From: Saccopteryx bilineata
Lineage: Eukaryota; Chordata; Mammalia; Chiroptera; Emballonuridae
Direction of reading: 5' to 3'
DNA: 64,000 nucleotides
NCBI RefSeq assembly: GCF_036850765.1
Contig: NC_089494.1
Coordinates: 54,019,809 to 54,083,808 of the forward strand
Shown: positions 51,560 through 61,750 of the stretch, one piece after another
Layout: every line of letters starts with the position of its first letter
Position numbering within the stretch: the first letter of the stretch is position 1
Notes under the pieces: generated by a model
What the model was told of the DNA's origin: nothing
Seen by the model: the letters and a program-made list of their open reading frames with translations, nothing else
Database searches by the model: none
Translations under genes and position numbers: made by a program

Positions 51560-51935
51560 ACGGGCAGTCATCACAATGATAAACCAGGGTGTGTGACATA
51601 TCCAATGCTTTTTATCACAGCATTAATACAAAGAATGTACAGTCTTGGCCCTCAAGCTGAAGAGACATACAAGCAGGCAGGCACTTACAGCATGAACTGG
51701 GAAATGACTGAAGTAGGGGACGTAGGGGCACAGAGAGCAGGCACCTCCCTCAGCAATGGCTTCCTGAAGGGCCCAAGGCCTCACCCAGGCAGGGCAATGA
51801 GTCGAGGTGAGTGAAGGAGGAAGAGAGCAGGAGCGCACTCTAGGCAGAGGCAGAGCAGTCCGTACAAAGGCACAAAAGCAAGAGACATGGTGACTTTGAC
51901 AGAAATGAAAATAGTTCAGAGCAGTGAGCGAACAG
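51560..51935 (-). mobile_element. L2 LINE fragment, reverse
   Basis: The block with 'cctgaagggcccaaggcc', 'actctaggcagaggcagag' and 'acaaaggcacaaaagcaag' follows the reversed L2 3' region. Confidence 0.6.
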
Positions 51936-52389
51936 TCCAAAAATCTTTCCCATCTTCCTTGGCTCCTATATAGATTTTCTTGGCCCTAAAAAAACTGAAC
52001 ATCTTAAAAATCTGACTTTTATTTGGTACACATAGTTTACTTCCTTTAATATAAAAAAAACTCACCGAAGTTATAGAACTGATTGTGAATTTTCATAAAG
52101 ACCTTACTATTTCTAACTCACCTATTTCTCAATAATTCATTTCCTAGAACAACAACAAAAAGCAATAACCTAAAAAAACCTGGCAGAGCTTTAATCATGG
52201 CTGACTGTGTAAACACATCTGATTGAGGTTGAGTTAGAAAATTTCCTTCTTCAGAAATATGCCACATCCCAACATCCAGTTTCTTGTTATAGAACCTGAA
52301 ATTGTCATTAGAGAGTTATGCTTTTTATTCTTAAACTGTGTGCCAGGAAAGCCCTTTGAAACACTTCTGGCAATATATACTGATGCTGA

Positions 52390-52983
52390 TCACACATATA
52401 TAACTTAAGACCCAGGTGAGTCCACTCCTAAGTATACCTATAGAAATGAGTATATATGTTCACTAAAGGAACTGTATGTTTATATTCAGCACTATTTTGA
52501 TAGCTCTAAACTAGACCATCTAAATGCCCATCAAACAGTACACTGGATATGTAAAATGTGGTATAGTCATACAAAGAAACTCCGTACAGTAATGAGGAAT
52601 AAACTGCACCGGAAAGCTACAATTTGGTTGACTCACAAACATTTTTGAGCAGAATAAAAGGTCTGAGTAAAAAGAGCACATATAATATGATTCTATAGTT
52701 TTTTTAAGTTTCAAAAATAAGCAAAATAATGTGTGATGTTAGAAATCAGGACATGAGAATTATTTCATTGTGTATATACATATATCAAATTTTAAAAAAT
52801 GAAATCAGGATATTGGTTACTTTTAAAGGTGGATGATGATTGAGAGAGGACATGAAAGGCTCCTAAGGTGCTTGATAAATAGCCTGTTTCTTCATCTGGG
52901 TGTTGGTTACATGGAAATATTCACTTTGTGAAATATTCACTTTGTGAATATTTGTGTAGCTATTTACTTATGATTTTGATGTA
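52390..52983 (+). mobile_element. Old L1 3' end
   Basis: The L1M ORF2 C-terminus and 3' UTR pattern is readable, from 'gtgagtccactcctaagt' through 'aaatgcccatcaaacagtac' and 'gtcatacaaagaaactc' to 'cttcatctgggtgttgg'. A 16-bp local repeat (atattcactttgtgaa) lies near 52917-52951. The hAT element begins just downstream. Confidence 0.75.
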
Positions 52984-53160
52984 GTCAGGATCAGTCGTGG
53001 GATTCAGCTGGTTCGCACCAGTTCTGCAGAACTGATATTTAATTTTTGTTGAGTTCGTCAAACTGGTTGTTAAAATGGCACTTGTAGTCAGGGTTCTCTA
53101 TAAAGGAGGATGCCTGGGCAGCTGCCCAATGTAGAAATCACACATTTAAATTCCTTACTC

Positions 53161-53535
53161 TTTTTTTTTTTTTTGTATTTTTCCGAATCCAGAAACGGGG
53201 AGGGAGTCAGACAGACTCCCGCATGCGCCTGACCGGGATCCACCCTGCACGGCCATCAGGGGGCGATGCTCTGCCCATCCAGGGCGTTGCCCTGTTGCGA
53301 CCAGAGCCACTCTAGCGCCTGAGGCAGAGGTTACAGAGCCATCCTCATTGCCCAGGCCAACTTTGCTCCAATGGAGCCCTGGCTGCGGGAGGGGAAGAGA
53401 GAGACAGAGAGGAAGGAGAGGGGGAGGGGTGGAGAAGCAGATGGGCGCTTCTCCTGGGTGCCCTGGCTGGGAATCGAACCCGGGACTCCTGCACGCCAGG
53501 CCGACGCTCTACCACTGAGCCAACCGGCCAGGGCC
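53161..53535 (-). mobile_element. SINE family A, complete, in hAT leader
   Basis: Reverse copy with a T run at the left, the head ending at 53535, and target duplications tccttactc(tttttt) at 53152-53160 and 53536-53550. The uninterrupted hAT site can be read in the copy at 2700-2715, minus strand. Confidence 0.95.
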
Positions 53536-54179
53536 TCCTTACTCTTTTTTTATGTTCACCTGCACAGGAGTGATTCTAAGTGTCTGTAGTAATGTTCATT
53601 CTGTCCATTGGTGAAAAAAAATGTGTTGGAACTATGCTTGTAATATTTATTTCATAAAACTCATTATATCTTTGATGAAATACTACATTTTAATTCCCTC
53701 ACATTTGTTACTCAGTAAACAAACATCTAACAGAAAGAGAAAAAGTGCCAAAAAACCAAGGGGTAACAAGCCGTCATTTGTTTCAGCTTTGTGTTATGCC
53801 CCAAATTTCTCACAAAATTATGAGTACATTAGTGTTCCCCCAATGGTGAAACCAATAGGAAGCTAGGACACAATGAACCAATAGAAATATAGATTTCAAG
53901 GGTTATCTTATTGCCCGTTTTGGAAGCCATAGAAGAATGCTCACTTTTCTGTGACAGACATGTTTGTCGTACATATTATTTATTCATATTTAATCTGCAG
54001 AGTTTATGCCATTTATTAACTCAGCCTAGAATTTTTTGTTTAGTATTGATAAAATGAAGAAAATGTATGTTCTGAATGATGTTTGTCAATAGTATAAACA
54101 CAGTGCTTTGTTGATGAAAATTTATGATATGACCACATGCGGACAAAAATTTCTCTCAAGAGTTTGAAGACATCTTAGA

Positions 54180-54935
54180 GCAAACAATGTAATAATTTTT
54201 AATTTTAGGGAATTACCACATCAAACAGAGAATGCTGAACAAGTAAAATTTTTGCTAAGATCGATTCCGTTGATGTATATGAGATTATAGGTCATAGACA
54301 GGATAAACCAGCTGCAAACAAAGTGTGTCCCATAAAGGTTGAGCTGAAATGCCCTAACGACGACACACTGCAACTTCAAGGCATTGTTAACAAAAGCATC
54401 AAAATGTTAGGTTTTGTTTATTGCTTCACGAAGGGTTTTTGTAACATTAATGTGCTAAGAATCCTTCACTGTATTCTGGTTCGATCTACCTTGCAATTTT
54501 ATGCAACAGTTTAGAACCCATATTACAAAATACATCAAAATAGCATCAAAAGAGTACAACACAAGTTCTCAAAATTGATATCCCATAAACGTGGCCATGT
54601 TACTTACGATGTACCTGATGATGATGTTTTGGAAGGTATTTAACCCAACGACATTACTGCACAGGAGGAGAGTCATTGACTTAAATTTTATTTACAAACT
54701 TTGTAATAATCTTGTTGATTGTCCTGCTCTCCTTGAGACCCTGTGTTTTAATGTTTCTAAAGTCATAAAAAGAGAAAGCAAGTTTTAATGTGAGTTTCTA
54801 TAGAAGAAACTATGCTTATCTTAGTGCCATAAAGAGAATGATGAGGGAATATAATGAACTGCCTCTTGATATCAATATAAGTAATTTATCATTATGCAGC
54901 TTTTATATTTGTTGTTTATTACTTTTCTATTGTCT
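54180..54935 (+). pseudogene. Jockey/CR1-like non-LTR retrotransposon relic (RT C-terminal part)
   Basis: A decayed frame reads as the end of the reverse transcriptase region and the C-terminal tail of a non-LTR retrotransposon. It shows NKSIKMLGFVYCFTKGF and LRILHCILVRSTLQF at 54380-54510, then NPYYKIHQNSIKRVQHKFSK (about 54516-54575), GHVTYDVPDDDVL, RRVIDLNFIYKLCNNLVDCP (54665-54725), and RRNYAYLSAIKRMMREYNEL followed by PLDINISNLSL (54799-54895). The phrase order is that of arthropod jockey-like elements as I remember them, not of mammalian L1 or L2. Upstream, 54250-54370 (IDSVDVYEIIG, KPAANKVCPIKVELKCPND) looks like an ORF1 fragment, so an internal deletion fused ORF1 to RT. Stops and frameshifts are present. 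Confidence 0.65.
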
Positions 54936-54948
54936 GTGTAATGTCTTT

Positions 54949-55134
54949 TTTAATTTTTATTTATTCATTTTTTAGAGAGGAGAAAGAGAGAGAGAGAGAC
55001 AGAGAGAGAGAAGGGGGGAGGAGCTGGAAGCATCAACTCCCATATGTGCCTTGACCAGGCAAGCCCAGGGTTTTGAACCGGCGACCTCAGCATTTCCAGG
55101 TTGACCTTTATCCACTGCGCCACCACAGGTCAGG
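54949..55134 (-). mobile_element. SINE family B, in the hAT/jockey region
   Basis: Reverse copy with perfect 15-bp target duplications ctgtgtaatgtcttt at 54934-54948 and 55135-55149. Confidence 0.97.
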
Positions 55135-55711
55135 CTGTGTAATGTCTTTATAATTTGTACTTTTATTGTCTATATTTAAATTTAATTTCTATTGTGATTC
55201 TACGTATGTATGTGTTGCCATGTAACTTCCATTGTTGATACTTTCTATTTTTTCAATTTAAAATTTTTTTCCATGTTCTGTGATAATATATTCTTTTGTT
55301 TCCTCATATATTTGTCCTTTATTCTTGAAATACCTTATTTCTAAATACTGATACTAATGTAGTTTATACATAGTGTTTGAATCATGATTTTTTTCTATTT
55401 GAGCAATACCAGCTCAAAATATTTTTGTCTTGTCCCAGCTATTGGCTTATCTTTTACAATTTTCCTTTTCTCTTTCAATTCTAATTAGTGCCTACTCTTT
55501 ATTCTGTAATTTCCTCTGGTGATTGTAGTAATATGTTTTAAACTTTTGCATTCTTTATGATATATCTTTGCTTGGTTATTGATACACATATTTTTCAATA
55601 AGTTTCTGTAGACTATCTTGTAATCTTTTATAAAGGGTATTAATGTTTGTGAATAAATATTATTAAAATATATCAAAATAAAGTATTATTTTTTCTGTAG
55701 CCCTTAAAAGA
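55135..55711. other. Unassigned AT-rich part of the hAT leader or retrotransposon 3' UTR
   Basis: No coding signal is seen. It lies between the jockey-like relic and the hAT transposase start. Which of the two elements it belongs to cannot be told from one copy. Confidence 0.4.
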
Positions 55712-57113
55712 ATGAAACAGAGTCTGACAGACTTTTTCAATAAGTAAACAAAATTGGAATTTGTTATATCAGAATTGGCCTTGGAAGGTACAAAACAGTA
55801 ACAAGCACAATCACTCTATCTGGAAAAAAACAGCACATAAATTATTGAAATAAAAAAAAATGATAGCAACTCCAAAATTGAATATAGTCTTCCTGAATGC
55901 TAGACAGTGCAACAATATAACAATTTTAAAGAAAAATATGAGGAATAGTAATTTCTAACAAAATGTTAAGTTGCAAATATTGTGCAAAATATGCCTTCAT
56001 AAAAGAGAAAAGTGTTCATGTGTCAAAAGAATGGAAATGTTTTCAGATTGAGGCATCAGGGGAAAATAAAGAGGTACAACAAGCTTCTCTAAGGAAAAAA
56101 ATGACAGAACATTTTTTGTCAAAAGTTTATAACATTTGTAAAGAAAACTTAAAAATTCTGAGCAGGATTCAATAACAAAAGTAATAGATATGATGAAAGA
56201 AAAATATTTAAGTACTTCTTGTAAAGTACTTAATACCATTTATAGCCTGGCAAAAAGATGTAAACTGTTTTAGACATAGAAGATGAGGTAGAAGTGCAAA
56301 TTAAAAATGGATTAGATGTAGGAATAGGATTACATTCATGTAAAACTGCTGTGAAAGGAGTTTATTTCATTGCAAAGGAAATTAAAAAAGAAATATTTAC
56401 TAAAGTTACTGAAAATAATCTGAAAATATGTTTGATTATCGATGACATTTCAAGGATATTTTGCAAACCAGTTATTATACTTTTCTTAAAAGTGAGAATT
56501 CACTTAAATCACCAACAATCTTCATTGATCTAGTTGAACTGGAATAACCAGATGCAGATGTTGTTCAGTTATGTAAAGTTTAAATAATGTTGGGCTTACT
56601 AAGAACTACCTAGAAAAAATGTAATAGGATTTTGCTTCAATGGTACCAATGCTATGCTTGAGAGAAAATCTGGAGTGACAGCACTAGGATAGCAAAAGAG
56701 TTTGCAAACATAATAACATGGTACTGTGTAAACCATCACCATCAACTTTTAAGCAAGTAAATCATTTAAAAATATTTATTGATAACACTGGAGAACAATT
56801 TCTTTTTCATTTTCTGTTGCATGAGGTTTTAGAACTGTTTCTATATATTTCTGCATTGATGATTCCAAATCTAAAATCTGTTTTTTTGGTGTATGCTCTA
56901 GTTTTTATGCAATTAATATTTTCTTGGTTATAGTTAATGGCATGCACTGGTTTTTATATTGGAGTTAAAGGGCAACGACTCTTGGATTGAACATAACCAC
57001 AAGGCAATTAATGTTTTACAAACATCACTTTTACATAGTTGTAGTTGTTTTTAAATGTAAAAAAATTATTATCTGATAAAAAACACCCTCTTATTTTGTT
57101 TTAAGATTGAATC

Positions 57114-58603
57114 ATGGCTTCTTCGAGTAAGTGTAAATGTAAGAATAGTCCTGAAACCTTCTGTTATATATGTGGCTGTTACACACTTCAACATCAAAGG
57201 TGCAATATTTCATCATTTGTGACACGTGCATATATTGCCTATTTTCAAGTTCCACTTGGTGATCAAGACAAGAATTGGGCTCCTCATATTTTGTGTCATA
57301 ATTGTGAGGAAATGCTTCATGACTGGACAAAAGGAAAACGCAAAGAAATGCCTTTTGGTATTCCCATGGTTTGGCGTGAACCTAAGGACCACAGCAGTGA
57401 CTGTTATTTCTGTCTGATCCATACAAAAGGTATCGGCAAGAAAAAATGGCATATGATCACATATCTTAATATTCCTTCAGCAATACTACCTATCCCACAC
57501 TCTGAGACACTCCAGGTTCCACTTTTCAATGGTTTTATTTCTTGTAACAACAAAGAAAGTGAACATGGTGATCAAGTGTATTTTGATAAGATGCATGAGG
57601 AAATGGTTGTAGAATCTGAAGGGTCTTCTTCTGATGCCAAGCAGTCATTGAACCCATCAGCAGTTTAGCCAACCCAAATTGAATGACTTAGTAAGAATGA
57701 CATAAAAATTGTCCTTGACTTTCTGAAGTATGAGGAGCATAACTGGATCATTTGTGTGGATCTTAAAATGGTAAATTTTCTGCTAGGACAACAGAGAGGT
57801 TTCACAAGTATTCTTGCTTTCTGTGTTTGTGGGACAGCCGAGCTTGGGAGAAACACTGGACACAGGAGTGGCCGAAACATGAAGCTCTGGAAGTAGGGAT
57901 GCAAAATATTGTGAATGAACCTGTAGTTAATCAAGACAGGATCATTTTTCCCCCACTTCACATCAAACTTGGCTTAATGAAGCAGTTTGTTCAGGCTTTG
58001 AATAGAGAAAGTGAATGCTTTCAGCATATTATTTCTGCTTTCCCTGCCTTTTCTTTTGAGACGGTAAAAGCAGGTGTATTCCATGGACCTGAAGTTCGAA
58101 CCCTCATACGTGATGAAGAATCTTCCAGGAAGATAAGGAGGAGAAAGCAGCATGGCAGTCTTTTGTGGCAGTTACAAAGAACTTCCTTGGCAACAAAAAA
58201 GCAGAAAACTATGAACTTCTGGTTCAAAGGATGCTGTTGGCTTCCCGCCATCCTCAGACACCTCACTTAGGACAGATGAGGAAACTGAGGTTTGGTGAAG
58301 TTACAAAACTTGTCCAAAGTCACACAACTCGTAAAGGCACAACCAAGATTCAGAGATAGGTTGTAAAAATTAAAATGAACAAACTACGGCAAAGTTTTAG
58401 GAGAAAGAAAGATGTTTCTTTTTTAACATGAGCGTTAAGATTCACTTCCTGAACAGTCCCCTTGACAAGTTTCCCAAAAATCTTGGAGCTGTTAGTGATG
58501 AGCAGACTACTGCTGGAGCATCAAACGAGATTGTCCTCAACAAGTACACAAACGCAAGAGCTACAAACACAAATTTTTGCCTGAATAGAATTTAAATAAG
58601 TTT
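57114..58603 (+). pseudogene. Candidate transposase of the nested element, deleted and frameshifted
   Basis: The first part (57114-57668) is an open 184-codon frame starting MASSSKCKCKN, with CxxC pairs at residues 17/20, 61/64 and 97/100 that look like zinc ligands. WREPKDHSSDCYFC is the most typical stretch. After the stop, coding resumes without most of the expected middle: KYEEHNWIICVDLKMVNFLL (about 57729-57785), a frameshift near 57820, WDSRAWEKHW, then MQNIVNEPVVNQDRIIFPPL and HIKLGLMKQFVQALNRESEC (57898-58020). Another frameshift near 58145 leads to AVTKNFLGNKKAENYELLVQ. A foreign segment follows (58250-58426), then SVKIHFLNSPLDKFPKNLGA in broken frames, and the end VHKRKSYKHKFLPE before a stop at about 58603. 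The protein resembles, from memory, a repeated family of arthropod and cnidarian genomes. Confidence 0.65.
58250..58426 (-). mobile_element. Foreign segment with MIR core inside the nested transposon
   Basis: Within the coding relic a ~175-bp stretch has no place in the protein. It contains 'acagatgaggaaactgagg' (58273-58291) and 'aacttgtccaaagtcacac' with 'aaggcacaaccaagattc', the reversed core of the MIR SINE. Coding similarity resumes right after it. Confidence 0.75.
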
Positions 58604-60027
58604 TGTGCAAATTTTATGATTAAAATAAGTGTTTTAATATGTTTCATTTCTAAATTGTAGACAAATTCTGATGCAATCATATCTTTTAGTGTATTAGTGT
58701 ATTTACTGCATTGCATAAATTATTATATTTTCAAAAAGATGATGCCCAAGAAGACATTCTACTTCATTGTGTTAAACTAAATGTTGAAAATTTTACAATA
58801 AGATGAAAACCTAAAATCTTTAATTGCAAAAAAACTGTAGCTTATATAGAAAAACTAATGTAAGATTTGAGATCAGCACACTTGAATTAGGTAAGAACAA
58901 GTGTTTTTATGGATGCAACAAAAAATTTGTTCCCTAGTGTAAGATATATACTATTTTTCATCAATCCAGTAAGAACCAAACTGAATTTACCAAAATATCT
59001 GAACAACTTAGAATTGAAATTATAAAGACTGGTAGAATTTGGGGACCAAGATGGACTACCTGTAGTTTAAGGTCAACCCTAACTGTGTGGCATGCTTTTC
59101 CAGCACTACATCACTATTTTTATTCAAATAAAAAGTATTTAGGCATTGCTGCCTGTCTTAAAAATATGTATCTTATAACTGATTTGGCATTGATGATTGA
59201 TATTTTAAATAAAATTTGTCTTATTTTAAATGTACTACAAGCAAGAAATAAGGACATAATAAAGGCTAAAAACGTGTGATAAGATCTATTAAAGCATTTC
59301 AAATGCTTGGAAGGGAAAAGAGTCCATACCAAAAAATAAATAAAAAAAGAACTGGTAAACTAATCACTTCAGAAAACTTCAAAAATATGAAATTTGTAGA
59401 AAATCATCCATTTGTCGGACTTTCTTGGAAAAGACTTCTAGAAAACATCATAATGAATTTGAAAAAAAGACTAATGGGTTGTGAACATTCAAAGGCAAAT
59501 TGTAGCCCATTTCAAGATAGGAATAAATTATAATTTCTTAATTTTTTGGAGCCAGATTACTGGAATATTGAAGAAGTATGAGTTCCATGGAAAGTGACTG
59601 AAGAACAATTACTTGTATTTAATAACTTTTTAATTACCAAATTGAAATGAATGATTATTGAGATTTTATAGAAAACATTTAAAAAAATTCCCAGAACTAT
59701 GCAATTCCTGAAAGTGTTCAAAGAGTCAAAAATATTGTCAGAACTATTGCTATAAGTTCAGCAGAGGTGGGAAGGGGCTTATCAAAGATGAACATAATGT
59801 GTTCAGAGAAGAGAGGTAGTCTGTTTCTAATATATCAAACACAATGACTGTTAGTCTAATCGGCCTACCTCTAAAGGAATGGGATCCTACTCCTACAGTG
59901 AAAAGATGGTTAAGGATAAAACACACAGCTGATGATGCTCGGATAAAAGCAAAGAAAATTGCAAGTGAGGACACCAATCAAGAAGCAATATGGAAATATC
60001 TTAAATAACAATTTTATTGTATTTGTC

Positions 60028-61020
60028 ACGTAGTGATGTTGAGCATTTTCTCATGTGCTGATTGGCCATTTTTATATACACTGCTCACAAAAATTAGGAA
60101 ATATATCAAAATTAATATGAAGCAATAAAATATCCCCTAGTTTTTGTGAGTAGTGAATATAAAAAAAACTATAATTCAATAACAAAAATAACCAAATAGT
60201 TCTATTAAAAAAATTTTTAATAGAGATTATCTATTTCTCCAAAGAAGATTTTCAAATGGCCAATTGGCACATGAGAAAATGCTCAATATCACTACTCATT
60301 ACGGAAATGCAAAGCAAAACCACGAGATACCCTTCCTCACCTATTAGGAAAGCTATTTTTGAAAAAAGTAAAAAATAACAAGTTGTGAGGATGTGGAAAA
60401 ATTGAAACAGCCTGGCATTACTAGTAAAAATATAAAATAGTTCAATCATTGTGGAAAACAATTTAGTGGCTTCTAAAGAAAATTAAATATAAAATTACCA
60501 TATGACCTAGCAATTCTATTCATATATATAGAGAGAGAACTAAAAACCAGGACTCATACAGATTATTGAACCAATGATCATAGTAACATATTTTACAGTA
60601 GCTAAAATTTAAAAATAACCCAATTGTCCATCAATGAATAAATGGATTAAAAATAAGCAGTATTTACATACAATGGAATATTATATACAACCTGAAAAAT
60701 AAAATTCTGCTACAATGTCCCAATATAGATAAACTTAGAAACATTATTCCAAGTAAAACAAGCCAGACACAAAAGGACAAACATTGTATGATTTCGCTTA
60801 TGCAAGGAACTTAGAATAGGCAAATTCAAGAGACAGAAAATATAGTAGAGTTTACTAGGGGTTGTGGGGAGGAGGGCAATCAAGAGTCATCATTTAATAA
60901 GTGCAAAGTTTCTGTTAGGGATGTTGAAAAGTTCTAGAAATAGTGGTGATGTTTGCACAACATTATGAATGTATTTAATGCTACTAAGTTGTACGCTTAA
61001 AATGGGAAATTAAAAATACA
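60028..61020 (+). mobile_element. L1 3' part with a short inverted 5' arm
   Basis: From about 60235 the sequence is the L1 ORF2 C-terminus and 3' UTR in forward orientation ('caatggaatattatatac', 'caagccagacacaaaagg', 'gtatgatttcgcttatg', 'gggttgtggggaggag'). The stretch 60028-60072 is the reverse complement of about 60246-60296 with few changes. This is the arrangement left by 5' inversion (twin priming) during L1 insertion. Confidence 0.75.
60079..60155. mobile_element. Minimal mariner-type MITE, 77-bp near-palindrome
   Basis: CACTGCTCACAAAAATTAGG and the reversed CCTAGTTTTTGTGAGTAGTG enclose a short AT-rich loop. The ends match the MITE at 14689-15286. It lies between the two inverted L1 arms. 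Confidence 0.8.
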
Positions 61021-61044
61021 CCACTTAGACTAGAAACAAAAATT

Positions 61045-61410
61045 ATAAATTAATTAAGAGTAAATCTAAGAAAAAATGTGCAAGGTCTTAATGGAAAAAA
61101 ATATAAAATCAGTTGAAGGTCCTGAAAGACAAGCTAAATAAATAGAAAGATATACCATTATCATGACTAAGGATCCCAGTTCTTTCCTAAATTAATCTGT
61201 AGATTCAATGTGCATACAATTACATTTTAAACACGATTTTTTTTTGCTCTTGTTTGTTTTGTTTGTAAATATGACAAACTGATTCTGATATTTAAATGCT
61301 AAAGTAAATGGTCAGTCAAGAACAGATGAAGTTCAGTGGAAGAACTCACAGACACACACTTAAGCTAAACATTAGGATTTATTATAGAGCCACAAACATT
61401 CAGACAGGAA
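61045..61410 (+). mobile_element. Old L1 ORF2 fragment
   Basis: The stretch 'agagtaaatctaagaaaaa', 'gtgcaaggtcttaatgg' and 'gacaagctaaataaatag' with 'gattcaatgtgcatac' follows the late ORF2 region of old L1. Confidence 0.65.
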
Positions 61411-61479
61411 TTCACACGGGCATGGACAAACAGACAAACAGCTAATGGCACATTATTGGTGTAATGGCTATAAGCAGAG

Positions 61480-61750
61480 CTCACTCCTTTACCTCACCTC
61501 CTTCAATTCTATACTTAAATACCATCTTGATAGTAAAGACTCCTACCTAAAACAGCAATGTCTGCTCTCCCAAGTCCCACAACTTTTCTGCTCCTCTCTC
61601 TATTTTAGTCTCTTCAGAGCAATTTATAACCTTTTGACAGAACATATATTTTACTTATGTATCTCTTTTTCATCTGTCCCCCCACTACAGTGCAAACTAT
61701 ACAAAGACAAGAATTTCTTCTTGTTGTTCTTGGCTGTGTCCTCAGGGTAA
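61480..61750 (+). mobile_element. L2 LINE 3' fragment
   Basis: The pattern 'cattcaattctatacttaaa'-like, 'ataaccttttgacagaac', 'atattttacttatgtatc' and 'ccactacagtgcaaactat' follows the L2 3' region. Confidence 0.65.

Larger units (their letters stand above)
56786..58939 (+). mobile_element. Nested DNA transposon with CACTRG termini, probably CACTA/Mirage/Chapaev group
   Basis: The left end CACTGGAGAACAATTT and the reverse complement of the right end, CACTAGGGAACAAATTT, are imperfect inverted repeats. Both continue into a shared subterminal tgttgcat. TAA is present on both sides (56783-56785 and 58940-58942). Removing the 2154 bp and one TAA restores the hAT codons FIDKIYTIFHQ without a frame change, so both borders are exact. 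CAC-type ends with a 3-bp target duplication fit the CMC group (established family trait). The group assignment is inference. The copy is internally deleted and cannot move by itself. Confidence 0.8.
55712..60008 (+). pseudogene. hAT transposase relic (split by a nested transposon)
   Basis: hAT transposases cut and paste their element by a DDE mechanism. The ATG at 55712 gives MKQSLTDFFN, a typical N-terminus. The 55963-56175 frame holds CKYCAKYAFIKEKSVHVSKE and ASLRKKMTEH. At 56294-56533 NGLDVGIGLHS, AKEIKKEIF and LKICLIIDDIS surround the first catalytic Asp region. After the inner element, 59000-59530 gives GRIWGPRWTT, VWHAFPALHHYF, LITDLALMIDILNKI and NHPFVGLSWKRLL in the right order. The end (59750-60008) contains ISSAEVGRGLSKMNIMCSEK and WDPTPTVKRWLRIKHTADDA, the C-terminal dimerisation part. 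It resembles the hAT-derived protein KIAA1586 of placental mammals, from memory. Stops and frameshifts make it inactive. Confidence 0.8.
52992..60027 (+). mobile_element. Large hAT DNA transposon with nested elements, 3' end lost
   Basis: The 5' terminus CAGTCGTGGGATTCAGCTGG starts at 52992. It matches the right end of the derivative at 1867-2873, read in reverse, over about 170 bp. The last ~120 bp of its transposase and the first ~20 bp of 3' tail match that derivative too. After 60027 the sequence changes to inverted L1 DNA and the 3' inverted repeat is missing. Inside lie a family A SINE (53161-53535), a jockey-like relic, a family B SINE (54949-55134) and a complete second DNA transposon (56786-58939). 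The outer element is a copy of what was once the autonomous family member. Confidence 0.8.

Noticed and set aside
57114..57668. Intact 184-codon frame as a domesticated host gene
   Set aside because: It lies inside a transposon with recognisable ends, and its downstream half is deleted and frameshifted. Youth of the element explains the open frame better than selection, though expression data could change this.
52992..60027. Invertebrate contamination of the assembly
   Set aside because: Bat SINEs with clean target duplications are inserted within the region, and a family member with the same ends lies 50 kb away in ordinary bat DNA.
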